Origin: Candidatus Effluviviaceae Genus I sp.
GTDB lineage: Bacteria > Joyebacterota > Joyebacteria > Joyebacterales > Joyebacteraceae
DNA length: 63,974 bases
Assembly: GCA_016867725.1 (NCBI GenBank)
Contig: VGIX01000007.1
Location: 1 to 63,974 of the forward strand
Direction of reading: 5' to 3'
Shown here: one piece after another, positions 1 to 9,331 of the stretch
Numbering within the stretch: position 1 is the first letter of the stretch
Layout of the letters: each line of letters opens with the position of its first letter
Made by a program: the position numbers and the translations under genes
The notes under the pieces: model-generated
Database searches by the model: none
Told to the model about the DNA's origin: nothing
Seen by the model: only the letters and a program-made list of their open reading frames with translations

Positions 1-16
1 GCCCCCGTGCCGCCAT

Positions 17-72
17 AGGCCGCAGGCTCTGAAGCGTGTCAATCTTCGGGGCCTGCGGCCTCGTGTTTCGTC
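17..72 (+). terminator. Stem-loop, probable terminator of an upstream gene
   Basis: Bases 17-30 pair with 48-61 (core arms GGCCGCAGGC and GCCTGCGGCC, plus an A-T closing pair and wobble pairs inward) around a 17-base loop. A moderately T-rich tail (TCGTGTTTCGT) follows. This looks like an intrinsic terminator for a gene lying before the window. It could also be a leader structure for serA. Confidence 0.45.
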
Positions 73-146
73 GGTACGGAACTTGCTCATCTTCGCCCCG
101 ACATGGCCGCCCACCCCGGGCGGCCGCCCACGAGGAGGGGACGAGG

Positions 147-257
147 ATGACACGCTCGCATGCCCGTTGGCTCGTCACGCTCGCGCCGGCCGTCGTCGCA
201 GTCGCGTCCGCGGCGCCCGCGCTCACGAAGGAAGAGCAGCCGTGCGCGTTCTCGTGA
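147..257 (+). CDS. Possible 36-residue leader or small protein ahead of serA
   Basis: A short open frame begins with ATG at 147 after a strong Shine-Dalgarno-like run (GAGGAGGGGACGAGG) and ends 16 bases inside serA. The product has a basic N-terminus, a hydrophobic middle (LVTLAPAVVAVASAAPAL) and a charged end, so it resembles a signal or membrane peptide. It may couple translation to serA or be a remnant. It has no run of regulatory codons such as Ser or Trp, so a classical attenuator leader is not supported. I do not recognise it, and it may be chance. Confidence 0.25.
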   Translation: MTRSHARWLVTLAPAVVAVASAAPALTKEEQPCAFS

Positions 258-1864
258 CCGAGCGCATCTCCGACGAGGGGATGGCCGTGCTCTCCGCCTC
301 GCTCGAGGCGGACGCCGCTCCGTGCGCCTCCCGCGCCGAGCTTCTCGACCGCGTCGCCCGCTGCGACGGCCTCGTCGTGCGGAGCCACACGCTCGTGGAC
401 CGCGAGCTCCTCGACCGCGCGCCGCGCCTGCGCGTCGTGGGGCGGGCGGGCGTCGGCGTGGACAACATCGACGTCGCGTACGCCACGGAACGCGGCGTGA
501 TGGTCGTGAACGCGCCGGAGAGCAACATCGTCTCCGCCGCGGAGCACACGCTCGCCCTCATGCTCGCGCTCGCGCGCGACCTCCCGGCCTCGGACGCCGC
601 GCTCAAGGGCGGCGAGTGGCCGAAGCCGGGCCGGCACGGGGTCGAGCTCTTCGGGAAGACGCTCGGCATCGTCGGTCTGGGGCGCGTGGGCTCGATGGTC
701 GCGGTGCGGGCCGCGGCGTTCGGGATGAAGGTGGTCGCGTACGATCCGTACATCGCGCTCGAGCGATTCGAGGCGTTCGGCGCCGAGCGCGCCGAGACGC
801 TCGACGAGCTGGTGCGCCGGGCCGACTACCTGAGCGTGCACACGCCGAAGACAGACGAGACCTACGGGATGGTCGGCGCGCGTGAGCTTGCGCTCGCGCG
901 ACCTGGGCTCCGCGTCGTCAACTGCGCGCGCGGCGGCATCGTGAGCGAGGACGCGCTCGTGGACGCGCTGCGCTCGGGCCGCGTCGCCGCGGCCGGCGTG
1001 GACGTGTTCGACCACGAACCGCTCACGACGCACCCGCTCTTCTCGTTCCCGCAGGTCATCGTGACGCCGCACCTCGGCGGCTCGACGGAGGAGGCGCAGG
1101 CGCGCGTCGGCGTCACGGTCGCCGAGCAGGTCGTCGAGGCGCTCGGCGGGCGGCTCCCGAAGCACGCGCTCAACATGCCGCTTCCGGACAGCGAGACCAT
1201 GGCGTTCGTGCGGCCCTTCCTGCCGCTTGCCGAGGCGATGGGAAGCGCGTTCACCCAGCTCTTCGGGCTTCCGCTCGGCGGGGTCGAGGTGCGGTTCGGC
1301 GGCGAGCTCGGCCGCTACCGCACCGAGATCGCGACGTCGGCGTTCCTCAAAGGGCTTCTCGCGTCCGTCGAGGGCGACCAGGTGAACCTGGTCAACGGGC
1401 GCGCTGTCGCGAAGAGGCGCGGCATCCGCGTGACGGAGTCGCGGACCACCGAGTGCGGCGCGTACACGAGCCTGGTCACCGCGTGCGGCGGGGACGGTCG
1501 GGCGCGGACGCTCTCGGGCACGCTGCTCGGCCGCGCGGGCGCGCGGATCACCGAGGTGGACGGGTTCGAGGTGGACCTGCCGCCGAGCGGCGACGTCGTC
1601 GTGTGCTGGTTCGACGCGCGGGCCGTCTGCGAGCCGGGCGTCGTCGGGCGCGTCGGCACGTTGCTCGGTCGCGCGGGTCTCAACATCTCTCGGATGGAAG
1701 TCGGGCGCGAGGTCGTGGGCGAGCGGGCCATCATGGTCATCTCGCTCGGCGACGCGGCGGCGCCCGAGACGCTCGCCTCGCTGGAGGGCGTCGAGGAGCT
1801 CTGCGAGGTCAAACTGGCGAGGTTTCCAGGGAGGGACACATGGACGCACGGAAGATCATCCTGA
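242..1864 (+). CDS. serA: D-3-phosphoglycerate dehydrogenase, long form
   Basis: The enzyme catalyses the first step of serine synthesis, NAD-dependent oxidation of 3-phosphoglycerate to 3-phosphohydroxypyruvate, in the cytoplasm. The order is an N-terminal catalytic half, the NAD-binding fold with GLGRVGS near residue 145, catalytic Arg in NCARGG, Glu in DVFDHEP and His in TPHLGGS (near 276), then an allosteric substrate-binding domain and a C-terminal ACT domain (about 465-540). At 540 residues it matches the long Bacillus/Mycobacterium-type form, not the 410-residue E. coli form. The GTG start at 242 is chosen because AAGGAAGAG lies just upstream and homology begins there; an in-frame extension back to 83 has no family similarity. 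The 3' end overlaps trpB by 25 bases, which suggests coupled translation. Confidence 0.93.
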   Translation: MRVLVTERISDEGMAVLSASLEADAAPCASRAELLDRVARCDGLVVRSHTLVDRELLDRAPRLRVVGRAGVGVDNIDVAYATERGVMVVNAPESNIVSAAEHTLALMLALARDLPASDAALKGGEWPKPGRHGVELFGKTLGIVGLGRVGSMVAVRAAAFGMKVVAYDPYIALERFEAFGAERAETLDELVRRADYLSVHTPKTDETYGMVGARELALARPGLRVVNCARGGIVSEDALVDALRSGRVAAAGVDVFDHEPLTTHPLFSFPQVIVTPHLGGSTEEAQARVGVTVAEQVVEALGGRLPKHALNMPLPDSETMAFVRPFLPLAEAMGSAFTQLFGLPLGGVEVRFGGELGRYRTEIATSAFLKGLLASVEGDQVNLVNGRAVAKRRGIRVTESRTTECGAYTSLVTACGGDGRARTLSGTLLGRAGARITEVDGFEVDLPPSGDVVVCWFDARAVCEPGVVGRVGTLLGRAGLNISRMEVGREVVGERAIMVISLGDAAAPETLASLEGVEELCEVKLARFPGRDTWTHGRSS

Positions 1865-3195
1865 GCGAGAAGGACATCCCGAGGGCCTGGTACAACGTGG
1901 CCCCCGACCTGCCGCGGCCGCTCGATCCGCCGCTTCATCCGCAGACGCGGCAGCCGCTCGGCCCCGGCGACCTCGAACCGCTCTTCCCGATGGACCTCAT
2001 CATGCAGGAGGTCTCGCGGGAGCCCGAGATCGCGATCCCCGAGGAGGTGCTCGAGATCTACTCGCTGTGGCGGCCGAGCCCGCTCGTGCGCGCGCGGCGT
2101 CTCGAGGCGGAGCTCAGGACGCCGGCGCGGATCTACTACAAGAACGAGGGGGTGAGCGCCGCGGGCAGCCACAAGCCCAACACCTCCGTTCCGCAGGCCT
2201 ACTACAACAAGAAGGCCGGCGTGAAGCGCCTCACGACCGAGACGGGCGCGGGGCAGTGGGGGAGCGCGCTCTCGTTCGCGTGCAACTGCTTCGGGCTGGA
2301 CTGCACGGTCTACATGGTGAAGGTGAGCTACGAGCAGAAGCCGTATCGCCGGTCGCTCATGCGCATTTGGGGCGCGGACGTGTTCCCCAGCCCGAGCCCG
2401 CAGACCGACATCGGGCGGAGAATCCTCGAGGCCGACCCCGACTGCCCCGGCTCGCTCGGCATCGCGATCAGCGAGGCGGTCTTCGACGCGGCGACGCACG
2501 ACGACGCGAAGTACGCGCTCGGGAGCGTGCTCAATCACGTCCTCCTGCACCAGACCGTCATCGGGCTCGAGACGAAGAAGCAGCTCGCGCTTGCCGGCGA
2601 GAAGGCGGACGTCGTCATCGGCTGCGTGGGCGGCGGCAGCAACTTCAGCGGCCTCGCGCTCCCGTTCGTGCGCGACAAGGCCGCAGGATCGAAGGTGCGG
2701 CTTGTCGCCGTCGAGCCGAAGGCGTGCCCGACGCTCACGAAGGGCGTCTTCGCGTACGACTACGGCGACACCGCGAAGATGGCGCCGCTCGTGAAGATGT
2801 ACACCCTGGGTCACGCGTTCGTGCCGCCGCGCATCCACGCCGGCGGGCTGCGGTACCACGGCGACTCGCCCATCCTGAGCCTCCTCGTGAAGGAGGGGAT
2901 CGTCGAGCCCGTCGCCTACTCGCAGAACGAGGTGTTCGAGGCCGCGCTCCTGTTCGCGCGGACCGAGGGCATCGTGCCCGCGCCGGAGACGTCGCACGCC
3001 CTCAAGGCCGCCGTGGACGAGGCCGTGCGGTGCCGTGAGGCGCGCGAGGCGAAGACCATCGTCGTCGGGTTCTCGGGGCACGGGCACTTCGACATGGCCG
3101 CGTACGACGCGTACCTGGCCGGCACGCTCGAGGACTACGAGATGAACCCCGAGACGCTCGCCCGCGCCCTGCGGGATTCGGGGGTGGAGGGGTAG
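1840..3195 (+). CDS. trpB: TrpB2-type tryptophan synthase beta chain
   Basis: This is a PLP enzyme of the TrpB2 (TrpB-related) branch, which is longer than TrpB1 and usually lacks a TrpA partner. The 451-residue product has the PLP lysine K112 in SHKPNT, the family block [15 protein letters not shown], and the glycine-rich phosphate loop CVGGGSNF. The ATG at 1840 follows GGGAGG. No trpA or other trp gene is visible; the partner is serA, with which it overlaps. TrpB2 enzymes have been reported to condense indole with O-phospho-L-serine, so pairing with serA, whose pathway makes phosphoserine, is suggestive. That functional link is inference. Confidence 0.88.
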   Translation: MDARKIILSEKDIPRAWYNVAPDLPRPLDPPLHPQTRQPLGPGDLEPLFPMDLIMQEVSREPEIAIPEEVLEIYSLWRPSPLVRARRLEAELRTPARIYYKNEGVSAAGSHKPNTSVPQAYYNKKAGVKRLTTETGAGQWGSALSFACNCFGLDCTVYMVKVSYEQKPYRRSLMRIWGADVFPSPSPQTDIGRRILEADPDCPGSLGIAISEAVFDAATHDDAKYALGSVLNHVLLHQTVIGLETKKQLALAGEKADVVIGCVGGGSNFSGLALPFVRDKAAGSKVRLVAVEPKACPTLTKGVFAYDYGDTAKMAPLVKMYTLGHAFVPPRIHAGGLRYHGDSPILSLLVKEGIVEPVAYSQNEVFEAALLFARTEGIVPAPETSHALKAAVDEAVRCREAREAKTIVVGFSGHGHFDMAAYDAYLAGTLEDYEMNPETLARALRDSGVEG

Positions 3196-3206
3196 GCCCG
3201 TTCTCG

Positions 3207-3215
3207 TGGTACAAT
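3207..3215 (+). promoter_or_regulatory. Extended -10 promoter candidate
   Basis: TGGTACAAT at 3207-3215 combines a TGn extension with a near-consensus -10 hexamer. No good -35 box is seen upstream. It lies just after trpB and would start transcript about 40 bases before the secreted phosphoesterase gene. Confidence 0.45.
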
Positions 3216-3261
3216 CGATGCGGCGCCCGGGTGCTGTGCCTCGCGCCAGAGGAGGAGCATC

Positions 3262-5163
3262 ATGCGCACGCGTCGTCCGTTCGTGGCGGGGTCGGCGGTC
3301 TTCGCGGCGGTCGTCGCCGCGCTCGCTCTCAGCGCGGCGTCCGCCGCGGCCGGCCCCTGGTTCTCCGATGAGCTTCTCGCGCCGAGGCTGGGGCAGCCGG
3401 CGCTGCGCACGCCCGGCGAGTCCTTCACCGCGTACGTTGCCCTCGGCGGGACCTTCGCCGTCGGCGACGTGACGGCCTCGCTCGCTGCCGACGACGGCGC
3501 GCAGCACGCCGTCACCACGGTCTCGATCACCGCGCGCTCGATCGTCCCCGGCAACGACCTCGACGTGATGCTCTACGCGACGGGGCTCTCGACCGTCCAG
3601 GAGATCGTGCTCCAACTTCCCGCCGGCACGCCCGCGGGCTTCTACGGCATCTCGATCGGCCTTTCGGGAACATCCTACGCGTCCGTGTCGGCCGTCCGTG
3701 TGTACGACGCGTACCCGGGGAGCTGGGGCTTCCTCCACGCCACCGACGCGCACGTGGGGTACGTGGGGAGCGCGTACTCGTCGCTTGCGCGGCTGCAGGC
3801 GTTCGTGAGGGAGGCCAACTTCCTGAACCCTGAGCTCGTCGTCATCACCGGCGACCTCTGCGACGACCAGAACGCGGGACACGACTGGCCGTCGCAGTTC
3901 CTCGGCGCGGTGGCGGGACTCCGCGTGCCCGTGTACGTGGTTCCCGGCAATCACGACTACTACAACAACGGGGAGAGCTACAACTCGGGCGGGCCGATGC
4001 GGTACTTCCAGGAGATCAACCGGTTCGAGAACTCGGTCGTGACGCTGGGCGGCGCGCGGTTCTACGGGGTCACGACGCAGTACGACCACGGGCTCCTTCA
4101 GCTCTACCGCTGCCACGGGCCGTCCACCGAGGGGCTCACCTGGATCCAGTCCGACCTCGCGGGCCCTGGGTCTTCGGGCCACCCGCGGTTCCTTCTCATG
4201 CACGGGCCGAACTACGACCGGTGGGTGTGGAACACGACGAACACCGCCGCCGTACGCGACCTCATGACGAGCGGCGGCTTCGCTCTCGCGCTTGCCGGCC
4301 ACACGCACCGGTTCGAGACCTACAGGAACACCGGCTCCAACTCGTTCGGCCGCGACGACTACGCAAGCGGCAGCGACTGGGGCCGGGACGTGGCGTTCCC
4401 CGGCTTCCCGCTGCACGTGCAGACGTCCGCGCTCGGGAAGGCCGAGGGCGAGGACAAGGCCGGTCCCGCTGATCCGGCGGACGCCGTTGAGCCGCCCGCG
4501 TCGCGCGGTCCGTACGGAAGCCGCGTCTGCTGGCGGTGGGTGCAGGTGGACGGCACCGACGTCGCCTTCTTCACGGCCGACACCGACGGCGACGGCTACC
4601 GGAGCACCGAGACGCCGTGGGACCTCGGGAATCTCACGTTCTCGGTGCAGACGGACGGAGGCGGCGTCATCACGTCGAGCGTGACCAACCAGCACCGCGA
4701 GACCTGGCACGGCGTCCGGCACTACGTTCCGGCGGACCCGGAGGCGGACTACGACGTCGAGGGCGGAACGCTCGTGCGGCGGCTGCCCGACGGCAGCGCG
4801 GTGGTCGCGGTCGAGTCGGTCGCGCCGCTTTCGGTCTCGACGGTCGTGCTCACCCCGCGCGAGACAGGCGTCGCGGATGGCGAGTTCGCGGTCCGGCTCC
4901 GGCACGCGAGCCCGAACCCGTTCAACCCGGAGACGCACATCTCGTTCGAGCTCCCGCGGGCCTGCCGCGTGACGCTCGACGTCCGCTCCGTGGACGGGCG
5001 GCGCGTCGCCACGCTCGTGGACGGGCCGAGGGTCGCGGGCGCGCACTCGGTCGTCTGGCGCGGGCGCGACGACGCGGGCGCCGAGGTCGCAAGCGGCGTG
5101 TACTTCGTGCGTCTCTCGGCATGCGGGCGCGAGGCGCGGGGGCAGGTCACGCTCGTGAAGTGA
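3262..5163 (+). CDS. Secreted calcineurin-like metallophosphoesterase with FlgD-like C-terminal sorting domain
   Basis: The 633-residue product begins with a signal peptide (basic MRTRR, hydrophobic AVFAAVVAALALSAASAAA). The metallophosphoesterase metal ligands are present in order: D162/H164 in ATDAHVG, GD in VITGDLCDD, GNHD at 229-232, a His in LLMHGPN, and GHTH at 346-349. A calcium-loop-like ADTDGDG follows near 437. The last about 85 residues form a FlgD Ig-like domain (ASPNPFNPET, then GVYFVRL), as on many exported FCB-group proteins. Substrate is unknown. ATG 3262 follows GGAGGAG. It probably acts in the periplasm or outside the cell, and no secretion system for it is in the window. 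Confidence 0.85.
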   Translation: MRTRRPFVAGSAVFAAVVAALALSAASAAAGPWFSDELLAPRLGQPALRTPGESFTAYVALGGTFAVGDVTASLAADDGAQHAVTTVSITARSIVPGNDLDVMLYATGLSTVQEIVLQLPAGTPAGFYGISIGLSGTSYASVSAVRVYDAYPGSWGFLHATDAHVGYVGSAYSSLARLQAFVREANFLNPELVVITGDLCDDQNAGHDWPSQFLGAVAGLRVPVYVVPGNHDYYNNGESYNSGGPMRYFQEINRFENSVVTLGGARFYGVTTQYDHGLLQLYRCHGPSTEGLTWIQSDLAGPGSSGHPRFLLMHGPNYDRWVWNTTNTAAVRDLMTSGGFALALAGHTHRFETYRNTGSNSFGRDDYASGSDWGRDVAFPGFPLHVQTSALGKAEGEDKAGPADPADAVEPPASRGPYGSRVCWRWVQVDGTDVAFFTADTDGDGYRSTETPWDLGNLTFSVQTDGGGVITSSVTNQHRETWHGVRHYVPADPEADYDVEGGTLVRRLPDGSAVVAVESVAPLSVSTVVLTPRETGVADGEFAVRLRHASPNPFNPETHISFELPRACRVTLDVRSVDGRRVATLVDGPRVAGAHSVVWRGRDDAGAEVASGVYFVRLSACGREARGQVTLVK

Positions 5164-5202
5164 GCTGCGGACCGCTGGATGGGGGTTCGACCGGAGGCGC
5201 TC

Positions 5203-6504
5203 GTGGGGCTCTTCAGCCGGAAGTCGAAGCGGACGCTCGTCATCGGACTCGACGGCGTGCCGCACGCGCTCCTCGTGCGGCTCGCGGCCGAGGGCGTGAT
5301 GCCCAACACCGCGCGGCTGCTCCTGCTCGGCCACCTCTCGAAGATGAAGGTGACGCTCCCCGAGATCTCCGCGGTCTCGTGGCCCTCGTTCATGACGGGC
5401 GCGAATCCCGGCACGCACGGCATCTTCGGGTTCGTGGACCTCAAGCCCGGGTCGTACGAGCTTCGGTTCCCGGGTTTCCGCGACCTCAGGGTCCCCACGC
5501 TGTGGGACCGTCTGGGGGAACGGGGCAAGCGCTCCGTCGTCATCAACCAGCCCTCGACGTACCCGGCGCGCGAGATCCCCGGGGTGCTGGTCTCGGGGTT
5601 CGTCGCCATCTCGCTCCGGAAGGCCGTCTGGCCCCCGACGGCGCTCGCGCCGCTCGAGAAGATGGGCTACGAGATCGACATCGACACCGCGCGGGCGCGC
5701 GGCGACCACGCGTACCTCATCGGCGCGCTCGACTCGACGCTCGAGCGGCGACGGAGCGCCGTGGACCACTTCTGGAAGGAGCCGTGGGACCTCTTCGAGG
5801 TGGTCGTGACGGGCACCGACAGGCTCCACCACTACCTGTGGAACGCGCTTGACGACGCGTCGCATCCGCACCACGGCGCGTTCCTCGACTACTACCGCAA
5901 GGTGGACGCGTTCGTCGGCGAGCTCGCCGCGAGGTTCGCGAGGGACTCGGGGCGCGACGAGGAGGGCGAGGGGCTCTTCCTGCTCTCCGACCACGGGTTC
6001 ACCGGCATCGTGCAGGAGGTGCGCGTCGCGCGGTGGCTCGTCGAGAACGGGTATCTCGCGTTCGAGAAGGACCCGCCCGGTTCGCTCGACGACATCGCGC
6101 CGTCGTCGAAGGCGTTCGTGCTCGACCCCGGGCGCGTCTTCGTGCATCGGAAGGGCCGCTTCCCGAAGGGGAGCGTGGACGACGCCGACGCCCGCGCCGT
6201 CGCCGCCGAGATCAAGGCCGGTCTCTCCAAGCTTCGCTGGGAGGGAAGGCCCGTCGTCGAGCGCGTGTTCGAGCGCGACGAGATCTACTCCGGGCCCGAG
6301 ACGCCGAACGCGGCCGACCTCGTGGTGGTCGGGCACCACGGCTTCGACATGAAGGGGACCATCAGAGAGCCCCAGCTCTTCGGGCGGACCAACCTCACCG
6401 GCGCGCACACCTGGGACGACGCGTTCTTCTGGTCGCTCAGGGCCGCGCCGCCCGACCTCGACATCACGAAGCTCGCCGGGATCGTCGAGGGGAGCCTCGC
6501 GTAG
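5203..6504 (+). CDS. Alkaline-phosphatase-superfamily phosphodiesterase (type I phosphodiesterase/NPP-like), cytoplasmic
   Basis: The 433-residue protein carries a full set of superfamily metal and nucleophile residues: D17 in VIGLDG, probable nucleophile S56 in ISAVSW, D206/H210 in TGTDRLHH, D263/H264 in LSDHGF and H402 in GAHTWDD. The neighbouring motif TGANPGTHGIFGF is typical of bacterial type I phosphodiesterases. No signal peptide or membrane helix is seen, unlike the two paralogues at 11237 and 13362. GTG 5203 is preferred because GGAGG sits 5 bases before it; an ATG at 5179 has no ribosome site. Substrate unknown; the family acts on phosphodiesters, phosphonates or sulfate esters. Confidence 0.82.
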   Translation: MGLFSRKSKRTLVIGLDGVPHALLVRLAAEGVMPNTARLLLLGHLSKMKVTLPEISAVSWPSFMTGANPGTHGIFGFVDLKPGSYELRFPGFRDLRVPTLWDRLGERGKRSVVINQPSTYPAREIPGVLVSGFVAISLRKAVWPPTALAPLEKMGYEIDIDTARARGDHAYLIGALDSTLERRRSAVDHFWKEPWDLFEVVVTGTDRLHHYLWNALDDASHPHHGAFLDYYRKVDAFVGELAARFARDSGRDEEGEGLFLLSDHGFTGIVQEVRVARWLVENGYLAFEKDPPGSLDDIAPSSKAFVLDPGRVFVHRKGRFPKGSVDDADARAVAAEIKAGLSKLRWEGRPVVERVFERDEIYSGPETPNAADLVVVGHHGFDMKGTIREPQLFGRTNLTGAHTWDDAFFWSLRAAPPDLDITKLAGIVEGSLA

Positions 6505-6551
6505 CGGCCGGACCGTCGGCATCCGGCCGGGATCGTCGGCCGGAATACCGC

Positions 6552-6581
6552 TTGCGTCCCGCCCCGGCGCTCCCGTAGAAT
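6552..6581 (+). promoter_or_regulatory. Sigma-70-type promoter candidate for the exporter genes
   Basis: TTGCGT (6552-6557) and TAGAAT (6576-6581) are separated by 18 bases in the 221-base gap before the first ABC gene. The same gap opens with GC-rich near-repeats (CCGGCCG...GTCGGC) that may help terminate the upstream gene. Nothing else is recognised in the gap. Confidence 0.5.
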
Positions 6582-6725
6582 CCCCACCAGCCGCGCCGCC
6601 CGGCTTCTTCTTCGCGATTCCCGCACAGGGACGACGATGGTAAGGTCCGCCCCGATGGGGCGGGCCCGCGAGGGCCATGCCGCGGCCCGCGGGACGGCGG
6701 ACGGGCCGCGCCGAGGCGTGCGACG

Positions 6726-8525
6726 ATGCACTGGGACGACATCCTCATCGAAGAGGACGAGACGGAGGTCAAGCGGATCCCGCTCCGGGCGATGCTCGGG
6801 CGGCTCCTTCCGCTCCTGCGTCCGCACGTCCGGACGCTCGTCTGGTCCGCGCTCCTCCTTCTGGTGACGGTCGCCGCCGAGCTCGGCGGCCCGCTCATCA
6901 TCCGGCGCGTGCTCGACACGGACATCCCCGCGAGCAACGCGCGCGGCGTGCTCGCCATGGGGCTCCTCTACGCGGGCCTCTACGCGGTGGGGATGGTCGC
7001 CGCGTACTTCCAGATCGTCCTCGTCTCGAAGGTCGGCCTCGCGGTCGTGATGGGCCTGCGCGAGCGCGCGTTCTCGCACCTCATGGGCCTGTCGCTCGGG
7101 TACTTCGACAAGAACCCGCCTGGCCGTCTCATGGCGCGCGTCGAGAGCGACGTCGAGCGCCTCAGGCAGCTCTTCTCCGACGTCGCGATGACGCTCGTGC
7201 GGAACGCCGTGCTTCTGGGCGGCACGCTCACCGTGATGCTCCTCGCGAACCCCGCCGTGACGGTTGCGATCCTCGTGTTCATGGCGCCGATCGTGTTCGC
7301 GACGTACTTCTTCCTGCGGTACATCCGGCGGGCGTTTCGGACCATCCGGAAGCTCTTCGCGCGGATCTCGGCGTTCCTCGTCGAGTACATCCAGGGGATC
7401 CCGATCCTCCAGATCTACGGGTACACCGAGAAGGCGAAGATGGACCTCGTGCGCCTCAACCGCGACAAGTACTCGCGCGAGACGCGCGTGTATCTCCGCG
7501 AGTACGCGTTCTGGGGCGCGTTCTCGTCGATCGAGATCGCGGCGATCATGCTCATCATCTGGATCGGCGCGCGGCACCACTTCGGCGTCGTGATGACCGT
7601 CGGCACGCTCGTGCTCTTCATCGAGTACGCGAGGCGGCTCTTCTTCCCGCTCGTGCAGTTCTCCGAGCAGCTCGACTTCATCCAGCAGGCGTTCGCGTCG
7701 GCCGACCGCGTGTTCGGCGTGCTCGACACGCCGTCGCGGACGCCCGATTTGCCGGACGCCATCGAGACGGTGCCCGCGGACTGGCGGGAGATCGCGTTCG
7801 AGGACGTCGCCTTCTCGTACGACGGGGGCGCGCAGGCGCTCAAGGGCGTGAGTTTCCGCATCCCGCGCGGGCAGAAGGTCGCGCTGGTCGGGCTGTCGGG
7901 TGGCGGGAAGACGACGGTCACGAACCTCCTGCTCAGGTTCTACGAGGCGTCGAGCGGCCGGGTGACGCTCGACGGCGTGGACATCCGGGAGTACCGGCAG
8001 CGGGCGTGGCGGCAGAAGACGGGGCTCGTGCTCCAGGACATCCACCTGTTCCCGGGGAGCCTCCGCGAGAACCTCAAGGTTCTCCGGGACGACATCTCGG
8101 ACGAGGCGCTCGAGCGCGCGATGCGGGTCGCGCAGGCGGACGGGATGGTGAGGCGGCTGCCGCAAGGGTACGAGACCGAGCTCTCCGAGGGCGGCGCGAA
8201 CCTCTCGATGGGCGAGCGCCAGCTCCTGTGCTTCGCGCGCGCCATCGTGAACGACCCCGACATCCTCGTGCTCGACGAGGCGACCTCGTCGGTGGACCCG
8301 GCGACCGAGCGAAGGCTGCAGGACTCGCTTGAGCACGTGCTCGCGGGGCGGACCTCGCTCATCGTGGCGCACCGCCTCGCGACCATCACGACGGTGGACC
8401 GCATCCTCGTGCTCCACGAGGGCAGGCTCGTCGAGGAGGGCACGCACGACGAGCTGTACGCGAAGGACGGGATCTACCGCGACCTCTTCGACCTGCAGTT
8501 TGCGGCGCAGGCGGGGACGACGTAG
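6726..8525 (+). CDS. ABC half-exporter (type IV ABC fold), catalytic-site subunit
   Basis: This 599-residue fused membrane-ATPase protein has about six transmembrane segments (residues about 35-320) and a C-terminal nucleotide-binding domain. Walker A is GLSGGGKTT (389-397). Walker B ends in an intact D517-E518 (ILVLDEATS). The H-loop His is in IVAHRL. The signature is altered to LSMGE (493-497) instead of LSGGQ. An altered signature with an intact catalytic Glu is what one subunit of a heterodimeric exporter shows, and the half-exporter at 9332 has the opposite pattern. Cargo is unknown; lipid, peptide or drug are family possibilities. Start ATG 6726 fits the family N-terminus. Confidence 0.88.
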   Translation: MHWDDILIEEDETEVKRIPLRAMLGRLLPLLRPHVRTLVWSALLLLVTVAAELGGPLIIRRVLDTDIPASNARGVLAMGLLYAGLYAVGMVAAYFQIVLVSKVGLAVVMGLRERAFSHLMGLSLGYFDKNPPGRLMARVESDVERLRQLFSDVAMTLVRNAVLLGGTLTVMLLANPAVTVAILVFMAPIVFATYFFLRYIRRAFRTIRKLFARISAFLVEYIQGIPILQIYGYTEKAKMDLVRLNRDKYSRETRVYLREYAFWGAFSSIEIAAIMLIIWIGARHHFGVVMTVGTLVLFIEYARRLFFPLVQFSEQLDFIQQAFASADRVFGVLDTPSRTPDLPDAIETVPADWREIAFEDVAFSYDGGAQALKGVSFRIPRGQKVALVGLSGGGKTTVTNLLLRFYEASSGRVTLDGVDIREYRQRAWRQKTGLVLQDIHLFPGSLRENLKVLRDDISDEALERAMRVAQADGMVRRLPQGYETELSEGGANLSMGERQLLCFARAIVNDPDILVLDEATSSVDPATERRLQDSLEHVLAGRTSLIVAHRLATITTVDRILVLHEGRLVEEGTHDELYAKDGIYRDLFDLQFAAQAGTT

Positions 8526-8571
8526 TCCCGGCCGCGCCGGCGGAACGGGAGAACACAGGAAGGAGCGTGCG

Positions 8572-9294
8572 ATGCTCCTCCATGTGATGGTTCTCGTGGC
8601 GGCCATGCTCCCCGCGAGCGTGCTGCACGACAACGGCCCGGTGGTAAACAGCCCTGCGACCGGCTACGGGGGGGCGGACGAGTCGCGCTGCCAGGACACG
8701 TCCCTCGGGATGAACACACTCGGCTTCAACCACCAGACCACCGGCGTCTTCGTGATCGCCGACGACTTCGAGGTCCCGACGTGCGGGTGGACGGTGAGCG
8801 CCGTCCTCTTCTTCGCGTACCAGACCAACGCGCCCACGAGCCCGTCCACGATCACCGAGGTCCGCTTCGAGATCTTCGATGACGTTCCGGGATCGCCCGG
8901 AGCGGACGTCGTGTACGGGGACCTCACCACGAACCGTCTCACGTCGAGCGAGTGGCTCCAGTGCTATCGGGTGTACGAGACGACGAGCGGGAACAACGCG
9001 CGGCCCATCATGCTGAACCGGTGCGACCTGCCGACTCCCGTCACGCTCGGGCCGGGCGTCTACTGGATCGCCTGGAAGTCCGGGGGCTCGCTCGCCTCGG
9101 GCCCGTTCGCGCCGCCCATCTCGATCACGGGCGAGACGACGACCGGCAACGCCCTGCAGTTCAACGGCAGCGTCTGGGCACAGGCGGCCGACGGGGTGAC
9201 ACACACTCAGCAGGGCTTCCCGTTCCTCCTCGAGGGCGCCCCTTCGCCCGTCGAGCCGACGACGTGGGGATCGGTGAAGGCGATGTTCAGGTAG
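8572..9294 (+). CDS. Small secreted beta-rich protein of unknown function
   Basis: The 240-residue product starts at ATG 8572 after AGGAAGGAG and has a short signal peptide (MVLVAAMLPASVL). The body resembles a domain often seen in exported bacterial proteins: ADDFEVP...WTV, then IFDDVPGSPG, VVYGDLTTNRL and PVTLGPGVYWIAWKSGG. It ends in PTTWGSVKAMFR, an aromatic/basic C-terminal tail that could be an export or anchoring tag (inference). It lies between the two predicted halves of an ABC exporter, with 46 and 37 base gaps, so it is probably co-transcribed and may be linked to that transporter. No catalytic motif is evident. Confidence 0.72.
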   Translation: MLLHVMVLVAAMLPASVLHDNGPVVNSPATGYGGADESRCQDTSLGMNTLGFNHQTTGVFVIADDFEVPTCGWTVSAVLFFAYQTNAPTSPSTITEVRFEIFDDVPGSPGADVVYGDLTTNRLTSSEWLQCYRVYETTSGNNARPIMLNRCDLPTPVTLGPGVYWIAWKSGGSLASGPFAPPISITGETTTGNALQFNGSVWAQAADGVTHTQQGFPFLLEGAPSPVEPTTWGSVKAMFR

Positions 9295-9331
9295 GAGGCG
9301 CGGCGGCGCCGGCCGCCGCGAGCGGAGCACG

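Noticed and set aside
5179-5202. ATG 5179 as start of the first phosphodiesterase
   Set aside because: No ribosome site precedes it, while GTG 5203 has GGAGG 5 bases upstream and begins nearer the conserved core.
1315-6678. A 1,787-codon open frame on the minus strand, and similar long frames at 32489-35653 and 59216-61723
   Set aside because: In such GC-rich DNA the antisense of real genes stays open. The products are Arg/Glu/His-Val-rich low-complexity sequence with no family similarity, and clear plus-strand genes cover the same bases.
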